Source: Candidatus Cryosericum terrychapinii (GTDB lineage: Bacteria > Caldisericota > Caldisericia > Cryosericales > Cryosericaceae). Taken from it: a DNA stretch of 64,000 nucleotides. Below are positions 34,511 to 43,381 of the stretch, piece by piece. The notes under the pieces were generated by a model. The model saw only the letters and a program-made list of their open reading frames with translations, was not told the DNA's origin and searched no databases. A program made the position numbers and the translations under genes. The stretch spans positions 33,021-97,020 of the forward strand of contig NZ_QXIS01000032.1 of the NCBI RefSeq assembly GCF_003570925.1. Reading direction: 5' to 3'. Each line of letters starts with the position of its first letter. The stretch's first letter is position 1.

Positions 34511-35152
34511 TCAGGCTTCCGTCTTCAGGTTGAAGATGCGATAAGCCAGAAGGTACAGTCCAATGGCCAGCAGACTGCCGACCGTGTCCGCGATAACATG
34601 CTGCTTGAGAACCTGAGTCGCCACGGCCGTGACCACGGCAAAAACCGTCATCAGCCAAGCGACGGGACGGTAGCTCCTCTTGACCCACCAGAAGCTTGCG
34701 GCAAGAGCAGACAGGCCGCAGTGCAGCGATGGGAAGCAGTTGTAAGGGTTGTCACTTTTGTATGTTGCGAGCAGCGCGTCGACGTATCTGCTACTACCTG
34801 CGACTAAGTTGGTGGGACGGGGTACGTACGTCTGGAACACGATGTAAATGCTGTTGCTGACGGTCTGGATGGCGATGAAGGCGACGCCGAATGCTGTGAA
34901 AATCTTCGGATGGAAGACGAAGAAGAATAGGAGACAGAAGTAGAGAACTGGCTGCAGCCAGTTGTACGGGACGATGAACTGTGGGATGACAGGGACCCAC
35001 CGATCAAAGGCTGTCTGCAGGATGTGGACATTGGCCGTCGCGTGGTAGGTCGTGGCGTACCAGGTCGAGGACCAGTAGACACCGCCGGCGAGAACGAGGT
35101 TCATCAGGTATCTCCACCAGTTCTCCTTCATGAATCGTCGCAGGTTGTCCAT
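34511..35152 (-). CDS. PAP2-superfamily membrane protein (inositolphosphotransferase-like)
   Basis: A 213-residue protein with about five or six membrane helices. Its motifs are FPSLHCGLSALAA and LKQHVIADTVGSLL, the pattern of the PAP2_3 group that includes phosphatidylinositol/ceramide phosphotransferases, rather than the classical KxxxxxxRP type. It may be a lipid phosphatase or headgroup transferase. It begins 13 bases after the NfnB-like gene, so it may be co-transcribed, although no strong ribosome binding site is visible. Confidence 0.8.
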   Translation of the reverse strand: MDNLRRFMKENWWRYLMNLVLAGGVYWSSTWYATTYHATANVHILQTAFDRWVPVIPQFIVPYNWLQPVLYFCLLFFFVFHPKIFTAFGVAFIAIQTVSNSIYIVFQTYVPRPTNLVAGSSRYVDALLATYKSDNPYNCFPSLHCGLSALAASFWWVKRSYRPVAWLMTVFAVVTAVATQVLKQHVIADTVGSLLAIGLYLLAYRIFNLKTEA

Positions 35153-35165
35153 CCGTAAGTCTGGT

Positions 35166-36593
35166 CTAGCCCTTGGCCGTCTCGGTAGTTCTCGTGAGCA
35201 AGGCGTGGATGGCACGTGCAGCCTTACGGCCCTGGCCCATGGCCAGGATGACTGTCGCAGCGCCCAGCACGATGTCGCCACCTGCGAAGACTCCCGGGAC
35301 CGACGTCTCCATCGTATTTTCGTCGGTGACGATGCCCCCGTGTCTGTTCATCTGCAAACTCGGGAGAGCGGCGGGGATAAGTGGGTTGGGGTTGTTGCCG
35401 ATCGCCACGACGACGACGTCCGCAGGGACGTTGCTGGTCTGGCCGGCAATCGGAAGCGGTCGCCTGCGACCAGATGCGTCCGGTTCCCCGAGCTGCATCT
35501 TCTGCACAGTCAGGCCGGTGACCCATCCCTCACGGTTACCGAGGATCTTCACGGGGTTCTGGAGAAAATGGAACTCGACTCCCTCCTGAACCGCATGGTG
35601 ATATTCCTCTTTGCGGGCAGGCATCTCCTCCTCCGAGCGTCGATAGAGGACGATGGCCCGGAGGGCTCCCAGCCGCAGTGCCGTCCGGGCTGAGTCCATG
35701 GCGACATTGCCGCCGCCCAGGACCTCCACTGATTTGCCGCGCAGGATGGGTGTGTCGGAGTTCTCGTTGTAGGCATGCATGAGGTTGGCGCGCGTCAGGT
35801 ATTCATTGGCGGAATACACACCAAGCAGGCTCTCGCCCGGGATGCCCAGGAAATTGGGAAGCCCGGCGCCACTCCCAATGAAAACGGCGTCGTAGCTCTG
35901 GCGCACTTCGTCGACGCCGAGGGACTTGCCGATCACCATGTTGTACTGAAAATCGACGCCGAGCCTGGTCAGATAAGCAACCTCCGCATAGACGATCTCC
36001 TTTGGCAGACGGAACTCGGGAATGCCGTATCCCAGGACGCCTCCCGGCATGTGCAGTGCTTCGAACACGGTGACGGCGTGCCCCAGCTTGATGAGGTCGC
36101 CGGCCACGGTGAGGCCCGCGGGACCGCTGCCGATGACAGCCACTCGCCTGCCGCTCGCGAACGGAATCTGGGGGATGACTGCCGCGTGGTTCTCCCGTTC
36201 CCAGTCGGCCAGGAATCGTTCCAGCTGGCCGATCTGCACCGCTTGCCCGACGTCCCGGTGAGCCTTGCCTACCGTACAGTTCTTCTGACACTGCTCTTCC
36301 TGGGGACAGACGCGCCCGCAGACGGCCGGCAGCAGGTTAGTCTGCTTGATGATCCCTATCCCGGCGAGATAGTCGCCGGACTCGATGGCCTGGATGAACT
36401 CGGGAATGCGTACGCCGACGGGACACCCCTCTACACAGGGCTGGTTGGTGCAATGAAGGCAGCGCTGCGCCTCGTGCAATGCCATCTCGGGTGTGAACCC
36501 CAGTGGCACCTCGCGGACGTTGTGGACGCGTTCGGCAGGGTCCTGCTCGGGCATGACGACGGGTGACAGCTTGAACCGAGTGGAAGCATTCAT
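35166..36593 (-). CDS. NfnB/GltA-like NADPH-dependent oxidoreductase, large subunit
   Basis: A 475-residue flavoprotein. The N-terminus carries two [4Fe-4S] sites (CLHCTNQPCVEGCP and CGRVCPQEEQCQKNC), followed by an FAD-binding GSGPAGLTVAGDLIKLGH, an NADP-binding VEVLGGGNVAMDSARTALRLGA and a closing VFAGGDIVLGAATVILAMGQGRKAA. It matches the family called GltA (glutamate synthase small subunit) or NfnB. With the upstream FNR-like subunit it most likely forms an NADH-dependent ferredoxin:NADP+ oxidoreductase, an electron-bifurcating enzyme of anaerobes, or a sulfide dehydrogenase. Start ATG overlaps the previous stop (ATGA). Confidence 0.92.
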   Translation of the reverse strand: MNASTRFKLSPVVMPEQDPAERVHNVREVPLGFTPEMALHEAQRCLHCTNQPCVEGCPVGVRIPEFIQAIESGDYLAGIGIIKQTNLLPAVCGRVCPQEEQCQKNCTVGKAHRDVGQAVQIGQLERFLADWERENHAAVIPQIPFASGRRVAVIGSGPAGLTVAGDLIKLGHAVTVFEALHMPGGVLGYGIPEFRLPKEIVYAEVAYLTRLGVDFQYNMVIGKSLGVDEVRQSYDAVFIGSGAGLPNFLGIPGESLLGVYSANEYLTRANLMHAYNENSDTPILRGKSVEVLGGGNVAMDSARTALRLGALRAIVLYRRSEEEMPARKEEYHHAVQEGVEFHFLQNPVKILGNREGWVTGLTVQKMQLGEPDASGRRRPLPIAGQTSNVPADVVVVAIGNNPNPLIPAALPSLQMNRHGGIVTDENTMETSVPGVFAGGDIVLGAATVILAMGQGRKAARAIHALLTRTTETAKG

Positions 36594-37447
36594 CGTGACT
36601 CCCCGGCGTCCAGGCCGACGTGACACTCGTGGTCATAGCGGTCAGCAGCAACCTGCTCCGCTGTGCAGTAGGTCCCGAGACGACGGATCATGCTGTCCCA
36701 GTCTACCTCGTGCGCATCGAACTCCGGGCCGTCCACGCAGGCGAACTTGATCTCGCCGCCCACGGTGACGCGGCATCCGCCGCACATGCCGGTCCCGTCG
36801 ATCATGATAGGGTTCAGGGAGGCCATCGTGGGGATACCGAGTTCCTTGGTGAGCAGAGACGTGAATTTCATCATGAGGGGAGGACCAATGACGATTGCCT
36901 GGTCGATGTGATTTCCGCCGTTCACCAGAAAGCGGATCGCGTCGGTAACGAGTCCCTTGGTGCCGTATGACCCGTCGTCGGTCGTGACGATGAGCTCATC
37001 GCTGACATTGCGCATGTCGTCTTCAAGGATAAGCAGGTCGTGCGTCCTGGCTCCGAGGATCGTGATGACACGGTTGCGGGCTTCCTTCATGCCCTTCGCG
37101 ATAGGGTAGAGCGGGGCTATTCCGATGCCACCGCCCACACACAGCACGGTCCCGAACCGCTGGATATGTGTCGGTCGGCCCAGGGGTCCCACGATGTCGT
37201 GGATAGCATTCCCGGGTCTGAGCATGGTCATCTCACGCGTGGTTTTGCCCACAGACTGAACGATCAGCGAAATGGTCCCCATCTCGGGGTTTGCGTCGGC
37301 AATCGTCAGCGGGATCCGCTCACCGTGGTCCGTCACACGGATGATGACAAACTGTCCGGGTTTTCTGTGCGTTGCGACCAGTGGCGCGTCGACGACATAT
37401 CTGACGACGTTGCGTCCGAGCTCTTCTCTTTTACGGATCGTATTCAT
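36590..37447 (-). CDS. NfnA-like ferredoxin-NADP+ reductase subunit alpha
   Basis: A 285-residue protein of the FNR superfamily. Residues about 1-95 form the FAD domain (RKPGQFVIIRVTDHGERIPLTI), about 100-210 the nucleotide domain (VLCVGGGIGIAPLYPI), and the C-terminus has the [2Fe-2S] cysteines in GTGMCGGCRVTVGGEIKFACVDGPEFD. This is the partner of the following GltA/NfnB-like gene and the two are translationally coupled. Without a gltB large subunit nearby, the NfnAB or SudAB role is preferred over glutamate synthase. AGAGG precedes the ATG. Confidence 0.9.
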   Translation of the reverse strand: MNTIRKREELGRNVVRYVVDAPLVATHRKPGQFVIIRVTDHGERIPLTIADANPEMGTISLIVQSVGKTTREMTMLRPGNAIHDIVGPLGRPTHIQRFGTVLCVGGGIGIAPLYPIAKGMKEARNRVITILGARTHDLLILEDDMRNVSDELIVTTDDGSYGTKGLVTDAIRFLVNGGNHIDQAIVIGPPLMMKFTSLLTKELGIPTMASLNPIMIDGTGMCGGCRVTVGGEIKFACVDGPEFDAHEVDWDSMIRRLGTYCTAEQVAADRYDHECHVGLDAGESR

Positions 37448-37795
37448 GTATGCCTCTGGGTTTTCGTCGTGTATGCCTTCTTCATAGTATATTCCGAAAA
37501 GGTGGGAGACATTAAACCGGTCACTGCGAAGACACTGGGAACTGACGGTGCGCGCGGAAAAACTGGAGAGCAGGCAACTGAAGCTGTCCGCTCTCCGAGA
37601 GATGTTGGGTGGTGAGGGAAAGCCGCAGCCTTCCCTTCCGTGACCGTGCACAATCATACGAAGTGCGACATCTGATGCAAGCAAGGCCATGTGATAGGTT
37701 TTATCACAATCTGTTAGGGTTTGGAGGCACTAGGATCCTCATGAAAACTGACACCTGTTGGCTGCTCCGACAGGACGGCGTGGCTGTTCACGGGT
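37448..37795. other. Divergent promoter region between nfnA-like and moxR-like genes
   Basis: No coding sequence is convincing here. On the minus strand TATACT at 37486-37491 could be a -10 box for the nfnA-like gene, with only a weak -35. A moderately A/T-rich stretch at 37690-37790 leads into the plus-strand promoter at 37796-37824. Confidence 0.4.
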
Positions 37796-37824
37796 TTGCA
37801 GTTCTTTCTCAATTGTCGTATAAC
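37796..37824 (+). promoter_or_regulatory. Sigma-70 promoter of the moxR-DUF58-transglutaminase operon
   Basis: TTGCAG (37796-37801) and TATAAC (37819-37824) are separated by 17 bases. Transcription would start near 37831, leaving a leader of only about 15 nt that contains GAGAGGAG before the GTG start. Confidence 0.55.
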
Positions 37825-37845
37825 CTAAGCAAGAGAGGAGCAGAC

Positions 37846-38793
37846 GTGAGCGAAAAAACAGACAGACTTCAGGCAGCGACGGATACGGTGACCGCAATAG
37901 CGGCCAGCGTCGAGACCGTGGTGCGGGGCAAGCATGAGCAGGTCTTGTTGGCCATGGTTCCTATGATCGCAGGTGGACACCTGCTCCTGCAGGACGTGCC
38001 GGGTGTCGGAAAGTCGACGCTTGCACAGGCACTGGGGCAATCCATCGGCGCTTCCTACAGCCGCATCCAGTTCACGTCCGACCTCCTTCCCGCCGATATC
38101 CTCGGCGTCAACATCTATGAGGCTGCTACCGGGGAGTTCCGGTTCCGGCGCGGCCCCATCTTCGCGAACGTCGTTATGGCCGATGAGATCAACAGGGCCA
38201 GCCCCAAGACCCAGTCCGCGCTTCTCGAGGCCATGAACGATCGACGCATCACCATCGACGGGGCGACATGGGAGTTGCCGGACCCGTTCTTCGTCATCGC
38301 CACGCAGAATCCCATCGAGTATGCGGGTACCTATCCTCTTCCTGAGAGCGAACTGGACCGCTTCCAGCTGTGCATGGGCATTGGATACCCGGACGTCGAG
38401 GCGGAACGCAAGATCCTGACCGAACGCCCCGTACGGCAGCATTCCATCAATCTGCAGCCGGTAGCCTCGGTCCAGCAGGTGCTGGACGCACAGGCTGCGG
38501 TCGACGAAGTGACGGTGGCGCCGGCGATGCTGGACTATGTCCTCGCGTTTGCGCGCGCGACCCGTTCCGAGACGCTGTTCGAGGTAGGCGTCAGCCCCCG
38601 GGGCGCGATCGATCTGCTCAAGGCAGTTCGCGCGTGGGCGCTGCTTCAGGGTCGCACGTTCGTCGTCCCTGACGACGTCAAGACGATGGCTCCCTACGTG
38701 GCATCTCACCGCATCCTGCGTCGCGGCAGTCGAAAAGGGGCATCGCGCACCGATATCGACCGCATCTTTGAGCAGGTGCCGGCACCTGTGTGA
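37846..38793 (+). CDS. MoxR-family AAA+ ATPase
   Basis: A 315-residue ATPase with Walker A (QDVPGVGKST), Walker B (VVMADEINRASPKTQSALLEAMNDR), sensor 1 (FFVIATQNPIEYAGTYPLPESELDRF) and the C-terminal lid (SPRGAIDLLKAVRAWALLQGR). MoxR proteins act as chaperones that mature protein complexes, commonly with a DUF58 partner as here. The GTG start at 37846 is chosen because GAGAGGAG lies five bases upstream; the frame is open for another 79 codons without a good start signal. It is the first gene of a three-gene operon. Confidence 0.93.
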   Translation: MSEKTDRLQAATDTVTAIAASVETVVRGKHEQVLLAMVPMIAGGHLLLQDVPGVGKSTLAQALGQSIGASYSRIQFTSDLLPADILGVNIYEAATGEFRFRRGPIFANVVMADEINRASPKTQSALLEAMNDRRITIDGATWELPDPFFVIATQNPIEYAGTYPLPESELDRFQLCMGIGYPDVEAERKILTERPVRQHSINLQPVASVQQVLDAQAAVDEVTVAPAMLDYVLAFARATRSETLFEVGVSPRGAIDLLKAVRAWALLQGRTFVVPDDVKTMAPYVASHRILRRGSRKGASRTDIDRIFEQVPAPV

Positions 38794-38819
38794 CGGGGGT
38801 CTCCAGCAGTCGGAGCACC

Positions 38820-39815
38820 ATGAGTCTGGTCGAGGTGCGATTCAGGAAGTACCACCGGGCTGAACGATTGACGCGTAGCGGCCTGTTGTTTTTCCTTGCC
38901 ATCATCGGCATCGGGGCGGTCGCCATCAACTCGGGCAACAACCTTCTGTATCTCGTCTTCAGCGCACTCCTTTCTGCCCTCATCTTCTCGGGACTGCTGT
39001 CGGTCGCCAACCTTCGCCGTCTCGAGGTCTCGCTCGACACAGTGGACGAGGTGTATGCAGGCCGTCCAGCGTCGTTGGCGATCCGGATTCGCACGACCGG
39101 TTCGTTTCCGCTGTTCTTCGCGCACGTCAGTGTCCGAGCGGGTGGAGACACCGTATCGCTCAGTGTTCCCTTTGTGGGCGCTCGGTCTGCCGTGGAACTT
39201 CCGCTCACGCTTACCCTGCCCACGCGTGGACGTGTGAGGGGACTGCGGGTGGACATCGCGTCCACGTTCCCCTTCGGTATCGTCGAGATGCGCAGAGACG
39301 TCGCTGTCGGCGGCGAGCTGGTCGTGTACCCGCAGGTCCACCCCGTGCTTCTGCAGCGACAGGACCAACAGGGTGAGCACCGCCTCGAGAGGGCGAGGGC
39401 AGGAGGCGATGGTGATTTCTTCTCTCTACGCAGGTACCAGGCGGGAGATGATTCTCGCCACATCGACTGGAAAGTGTCGGCGCGGAGGGGCGATCCCTAC
39501 GTCGTGGAACAGGAAGCCAGGTACCAGCAGGAGACTGTGTTCTACCTCGACACGGCAAGGGCCGCCTGGCCTGACAGCCAGGCGTTCGAACTGGGCGTCT
39601 CGAAGATTGCGAGTGGCCTGACGTCGGTCTTTGAGTCGGGAGAGGCCATCGCGCTTGCGCTTCCCGGATCGTTTCTGGATGGACGTGACCGCAGGGCGTG
39701 GCAGCAGGCAATGGAATTGCTGGCCCTGGCGGAACTCACCGAGGACCCACCCCATCCTGGACCTCTGCACAGCTTCACGCACGAAGTCATCAGCTTCGTG
39801 AACGGTGCTCCATGA
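38820..39815 (+). CDS. DUF58 domain protein
   Basis: A 331-residue protein. Two membrane helices near the N-terminus (residues about 22-65, GLLFFLAIIGIGAVAINSGNNLLYL) are followed by a beta domain and the DUF58 core FSLRRYQAGDDSRHIDWKVSARRGDPYV, which is related to von Willebrand A domains. It works with MoxR. The ATG at 38820 has CGGAG upstream; a GTG at 38790 overlapping the moxR stop is possible but lacks a ribosome binding site. Its stop overlaps the next ATG. Confidence 0.92.
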   Translation: MSLVEVRFRKYHRAERLTRSGLLFFLAIIGIGAVAINSGNNLLYLVFSALLSALIFSGLLSVANLRRLEVSLDTVDEVYAGRPASLAIRIRTTGSFPLFFAHVSVRAGGDTVSLSVPFVGARSAVELPLTLTLPTRGRVRGLRVDIASTFPFGIVEMRRDVAVGGELVVYPQVHPVLLQRQDQQGEHRLERARAGGDGDFFSLRRYQAGDDSRHIDWKVSARRGDPYVVEQEARYQQETVFYLDTARAAWPDSQAFELGVSKIASGLTSVFESGEAIALALPGSFLDGRDRRAWQQAMELLALAELTEDPPHPGPLHSFTHEVISFVNGAP

Positions 39816-41737
39816 GGAGCTCGCTGGACATCCGGCGCGTGCTGGGGTTCCTGCTCGGCCTCACGGCGTGCGGGTTTCTGTCCGCCGTCGAGCCCTGGTA
39901 TGCTCTGTATGCAGTCGCATTCCTCGTAGCCCTGCCCTTGGCCGGGCACGTTCATGGGCGCTGGGAACGACGGGCCCTCGAAGCACTTCCCCTCGTCTGG
40001 TTCCTCGTCCTCATGGTCCTGGGGACCCAGCTTTTCGCCCTCCTGGCGCAGGCGATGCTGGCAGCAATGGCGTGCCGATTCGTCCTGACGGACAATACCC
40101 GTGACTATCAGGGGCAGGTGCTCATCGCTGTCTTCGTAACTGTCCTGTCTGCCGCAGGGTCCATCTCGGTGGCGTTCGGGCTTCTGCTACTCGGTGAGTT
40201 TCTGATCGCGACTGTCCTGCTGATCATGGCCCAGTTCGAAGGCAGAGTCCCGCATATCACCCGGGGATTCTATAGCGCCATCGTCGTGTCTGCGCTCGTG
40301 TCGTTTGTGTTTGCGTTTGGCGTGTTCTTCGCCCTTCCGCGGTGGACACTGGGCTATATCAAGGGCAGTCCTGTGCTGGCGATCCAGACGACAGGTTTCT
40401 CCAAGGACGTCACGATCACCCCTGGGGAGGTACAGCAGGACAATACCGTTGTCATGCGTGTCGAGCCCCAGAAGGGTGGGTCCCGGTTGTCCCTGCCCGC
40501 CTACATCTCGGGCATGCGCTACACAACCTTCACTGGCACGCAATGGTTGGTCGCGGCCGGTCACCCCGAGTCCCTGTACGCGTCCTCCGGGATCGATTCG
40601 TTCGTAGTAAGCGACCAGCAGGCCGATATGCAGACGACCGTATACCTCGAGCCGACCGGGACGGACGTCGTCTTTGGGCTGGAACACATTACCGGCCTGC
40701 GAGGGCAGTTCCAGTACCTCCGCCGCGACGCGGAGGGCAACCTTTTTACGGATGCCCCCTACTACAAGACTATCCGGTACGACGTCTCGTCGCTCGATCA
40801 GGACACGGTCCTTGTCGACAGTCTCGTGGCCGGCCGGCCGGTGTTGCTGGACAGGTACCTTCAGGTCCCGGAGCTTTCGCAGTCTTTCAGGGACGTTGCC
40901 GCACGTGTCGTGCGGGGTCTGACGGTCAGGGACAAGGCGCAGGCGACTCGCGACGATCTCCTTGCTAACTATGAGTACTCACTGAACCCGACAGCAACGT
41001 CGATCGAGGACTTCGTCGTCAACCGGCGCTCCGGGTACTGCGAACACTTTGCCACGTCCATGGTGCTGCTGCTGCGTGCCCAAGGTGTCCGCGCCCGCCT
41101 GGTGTCAGGCTTCGTGGCCACAGAGTGGAACAAAGCTTCAGGGTATCTCATTGTGCGGGCCAAGGACGCGCACACGTGGGTGGAAGTTCTGGACGGGGAC
41201 ACCTGGGTTCGTTACGACCCGACGCCCAGTTCCTTCCAGCAGGTGTCGCTGATCACGAATATCCTGGACAACGTTCGCATGGCCTGGTACCGGAACGTAG
41301 TCACGTATGACCTGGCCAGGCAGGTGGAGACGGCCAACAGTCTCGGCCGGTTTTTCACGGGCAGCGGCCGTGCCATCACCTCTGCGTTCGAGTCCTTCCG
41401 GACGGTGGCGTCGCGCTTGTTGCGCGATTGGCGTGTCCTTGCAGGAGTGTGTGCAGCTGTCGCCCTGGCACTCCTGTTTCTGCGCCGTCGGGCAGAGGAC
41501 AGGCGTGGCCGGCTCGCTTCAGCGCTAGAGGACCTTGTCGGAGAACGGCGACTGCCCGGCGAGACGCTTCTAGAACTTGTTCACCGTGCTGCGCCGTTTC
41601 CTGACATTGAAGACCTTGTCTGGCGTGTCTATGACGTCGACTTTGCCGGGGAGCAGGCGGTGGAGGAGGAGAAAGCCGTCCTGCGGTTGCTGCACGATAT
41701 GCGACGGGCCCGGGCAACCGCTCGTCCTCAATTGTGA
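39812..41737 (+). CDS. Membrane-anchored transglutaminase-like protein (DUF3488/TgpA type)
   Basis: A 641-residue protein. Residues about 8-190 hold six hydrophobic helices, followed by an outer transglutaminase domain with the catalytic Cys in NRRSGYCEHFATSMVLLLR, His in AKDAHTWVEVLDG and Asp in WVRYDPTP. A last helix near residues 550-570 is followed by a cytoplasmic tail (DUF4129-like). TgpA-type proteins accompany MoxR and DUF58 in a conserved operon of unclear, envelope-related function. The start overlaps the DUF58 stop (ATGA). The C-terminal codons lie inside the 47-bp palindrome. Confidence 0.92.
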   Translation: MRSSLDIRRVLGFLLGLTACGFLSAVEPWYALYAVAFLVALPLAGHVHGRWERRALEALPLVWFLVLMVLGTQLFALLAQAMLAAMACRFVLTDNTRDYQGQVLIAVFVTVLSAAGSISVAFGLLLLGEFLIATVLLIMAQFEGRVPHITRGFYSAIVVSALVSFVFAFGVFFALPRWTLGYIKGSPVLAIQTTGFSKDVTITPGEVQQDNTVVMRVEPQKGGSRLSLPAYISGMRYTTFTGTQWLVAAGHPESLYASSGIDSFVVSDQQADMQTTVYLEPTGTDVVFGLEHITGLRGQFQYLRRDAEGNLFTDAPYYKTIRYDVSSLDQDTVLVDSLVAGRPVLLDRYLQVPELSQSFRDVAARVVRGLTVRDKAQATRDDLLANYEYSLNPTATSIEDFVVNRRSGYCEHFATSMVLLLRAQGVRARLVSGFVATEWNKASGYLIVRAKDAHTWVEVLDGDTWVRYDPTPSSFQQVSLITNILDNVRMAWYRNVVTYDLARQVETANSLGRFFTGSGRAITSAFESFRTVASRLLRDWRVLAGVCAAVALALLFLRRRAEDRRGRLASALEDLVGERRLPGETLLELVHRAAPFPDIEDLVWRVYDVDFAGEQAVEEEKAVLRLLHDMRRARATARPQL

Positions 41738-41775
41738 ATTCCATTGGTGCCTGGCACCAATGGAATTCACAATTG
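41729..41775. terminator. Perfect 47-bp palindrome between convergent genes
   Basis: The 23-base arm 41729-41751 (CAATTGTGAATTCCATTGGT plus GCC) and its exact complement 41753-41775 surround a single T. The stop codons of both converging genes lie inside it, so both proteins end in Gln-Leu encoded by the same bases. There is no T-run; it probably acts as a two-way terminator but the perfect symmetry is unusual. Confidence 0.65.
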
Positions 41776-43131
41776 CAGAGGTAGTCCGATCGAGCCTTCT
41801 GTGGCCTCCATGATCATCTCTGTCATCGTCGGATGGGGGTGGATCGCCTCAAGCAGTTTCTCCGCCGTCATCCCGAACTGTATGGCCAGAACCGATTCCA
41901 TGACGAGGTCGGTGGCTTCGGCGCAGTAGAGGGCGATCCCCAGGATCTCATGGGTTTCGGTATGCGCCAGGACCTTGGCAAAACCGATGCTTTCCTCCAT
42001 CGTTCGCGCCTTGCCGCTGGCGCTGACGGGGAATGTCCCCGCTTTGTACGGAATTCCTTCTGTCTTGAGTTCGTATTCTCTCTTGCCCACGACACTGATC
42101 TCCGGGTCGGTGAACACGACGGAAGGGACGGCGGTATAGACCATGTGAGTGTCGTGCCCGGCGATGTTCTCGGCCGCGACGACTCCTTCTTTCTCGGCGA
42201 CGTGTGCCAGCATGTAGGTTCCCTTCACGTCACCGACAGCATAGACGCCGGGGACGCTGGTGCGCATGTGATCGTCGACGACGATACCTTTCTTGGACAG
42301 CGTGATTCCTGCCGCTTTCAGTTCCGGACCGACGTTCGACCGCCGTCCGATGGAAAGCAGAACATGATCACCATGGACTTCTTGTGTGGCGCCGTTCACA
42401 TCGAGTGTCAGGCTGTAACCAGCCTCCGTGGGCGTGAGCGACTGGGTCGTTGCCCCGGTGATGATCGTGATCCCTCGCTTCTTGAGGGTTACAGTGAGTG
42501 CCAGCGCAACGTCCTCATCCTCGACAGGCAGGATATGTGGCATCAGCTCGACGATGGTGACCTTCGTCCCGATGGCGCCGAAGAATGTCGCCATCTCGAC
42601 GCCGATAACGCCACCACCAATGACAACCAGTTCCTTCGGCTGTTCCCTGTTGCGGAAGACGTCGTCACTGGTCCAGATGCCCGGATCGGTGAAGGGGGGA
42701 AACTTGATGGGCGAGCTGCCGGTGGCGATGATGACGTTCTTCGCTTCGACAACCTCGCTGGTCGCATCGATGCAAACATGAGTCGGGTCTTTGAGTGTTG
42801 CGCGGCTCCTATACACCTGGATATTGTTCTTCTTCATCAGATACTCGATTCCCTTGCGCAGCCGGACGACGACCTGGTCCTTTCGGGTCATGACGGCGCC
42901 GAAGTCAACACCCACGTTGTCAGCAGTCAGACCAAACTTGCGCGCCTCGTGCATGCGCGTGAAGAGCTTGCTGCTGGCCAGCATGGTCTTGGTAGGGATA
43001 CAGCCCCAGTTTGTGCAGACCCCGCCCATGTCGGCCTCTTCCGCCAGTGCGACGGACAGACCCAGCTGGGCCGCCTTGATTGCAGCGACGTACCCTCCGG
43101 GTCCGCCACCGATAATGAAAACGTCTACCAT
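41767..43131 (-). CDS. lpdA: Dihydrolipoamide dehydrogenase
   Basis: A 454-residue flavoprotein disulfide reductase. FAD motif GGGPGGYVAAIKAAQLG, redox-active disulfide GGVCTNWGCIPTK, NAD motif VIGGGVIGVEMATFFGAIG, second FAD motif GVYAVGDVKGTYMLAHVA and the catalytic His-Glu pair near the end (EAIHPHPTMTE). It reoxidises lipoamide in 2-oxoacid dehydrogenase or glycine cleavage complexes. No partner genes are adjacent, so its complex is unknown. It converges on the transglutaminase gene and ends in the shared palindrome. Confidence 0.95.
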   Translation of the reverse strand: MVDVFIIGGGPGGYVAAIKAAQLGLSVALAEEADMGGVCTNWGCIPTKTMLASSKLFTRMHEARKFGLTADNVGVDFGAVMTRKDQVVVRLRKGIEYLMKKNNIQVYRSRATLKDPTHVCIDATSEVVEAKNVIIATGSSPIKFPPFTDPGIWTSDDVFRNREQPKELVVIGGGVIGVEMATFFGAIGTKVTIVELMPHILPVEDEDVALALTVTLKKRGITIITGATTQSLTPTEAGYSLTLDVNGATQEVHGDHVLLSIGRRSNVGPELKAAGITLSKKGIVVDDHMRTSVPGVYAVGDVKGTYMLAHVAEKEGVVAAENIAGHDTHMVYTAVPSVVFTDPEISVVGKREYELKTEGIPYKAGTFPVSASGKARTMEESIGFAKVLAHTETHEILGIALYCAEATDLVMESVLAIQFGMTAEKLLEAIHPHPTMTEMIMEATEGSIGLPLQL

Positions 43132-43381
43132 CTCAGCCTCCTGCGGTATCGTCTTGACGCACGTTCATGGTATCACGCCGGGTCGCCGGGTCAACTTTGG
43201 CGGGCGTCCGGTTTCAGGTCTCGACGGCATGTGGCGTGGGAAGTGAGTCGAGTGGGGTGTCCTGCTCGCCCATGGTCTTGACTGGTACAGGCACAGCGTA
43301 TCATAGGGGCAGATGCATTCCGCGGCCATGCGGAACAGGTGGTCGAATCTCAATCGGCAGTACGAGTGTCAAGGAGGAGCC

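Noticed and set aside
35166..37447. Glutamate synthase operon
   Set aside because: The large subunit (gltB) is absent, and the adjacent FNR-like subunit fits NfnA or SudB better.
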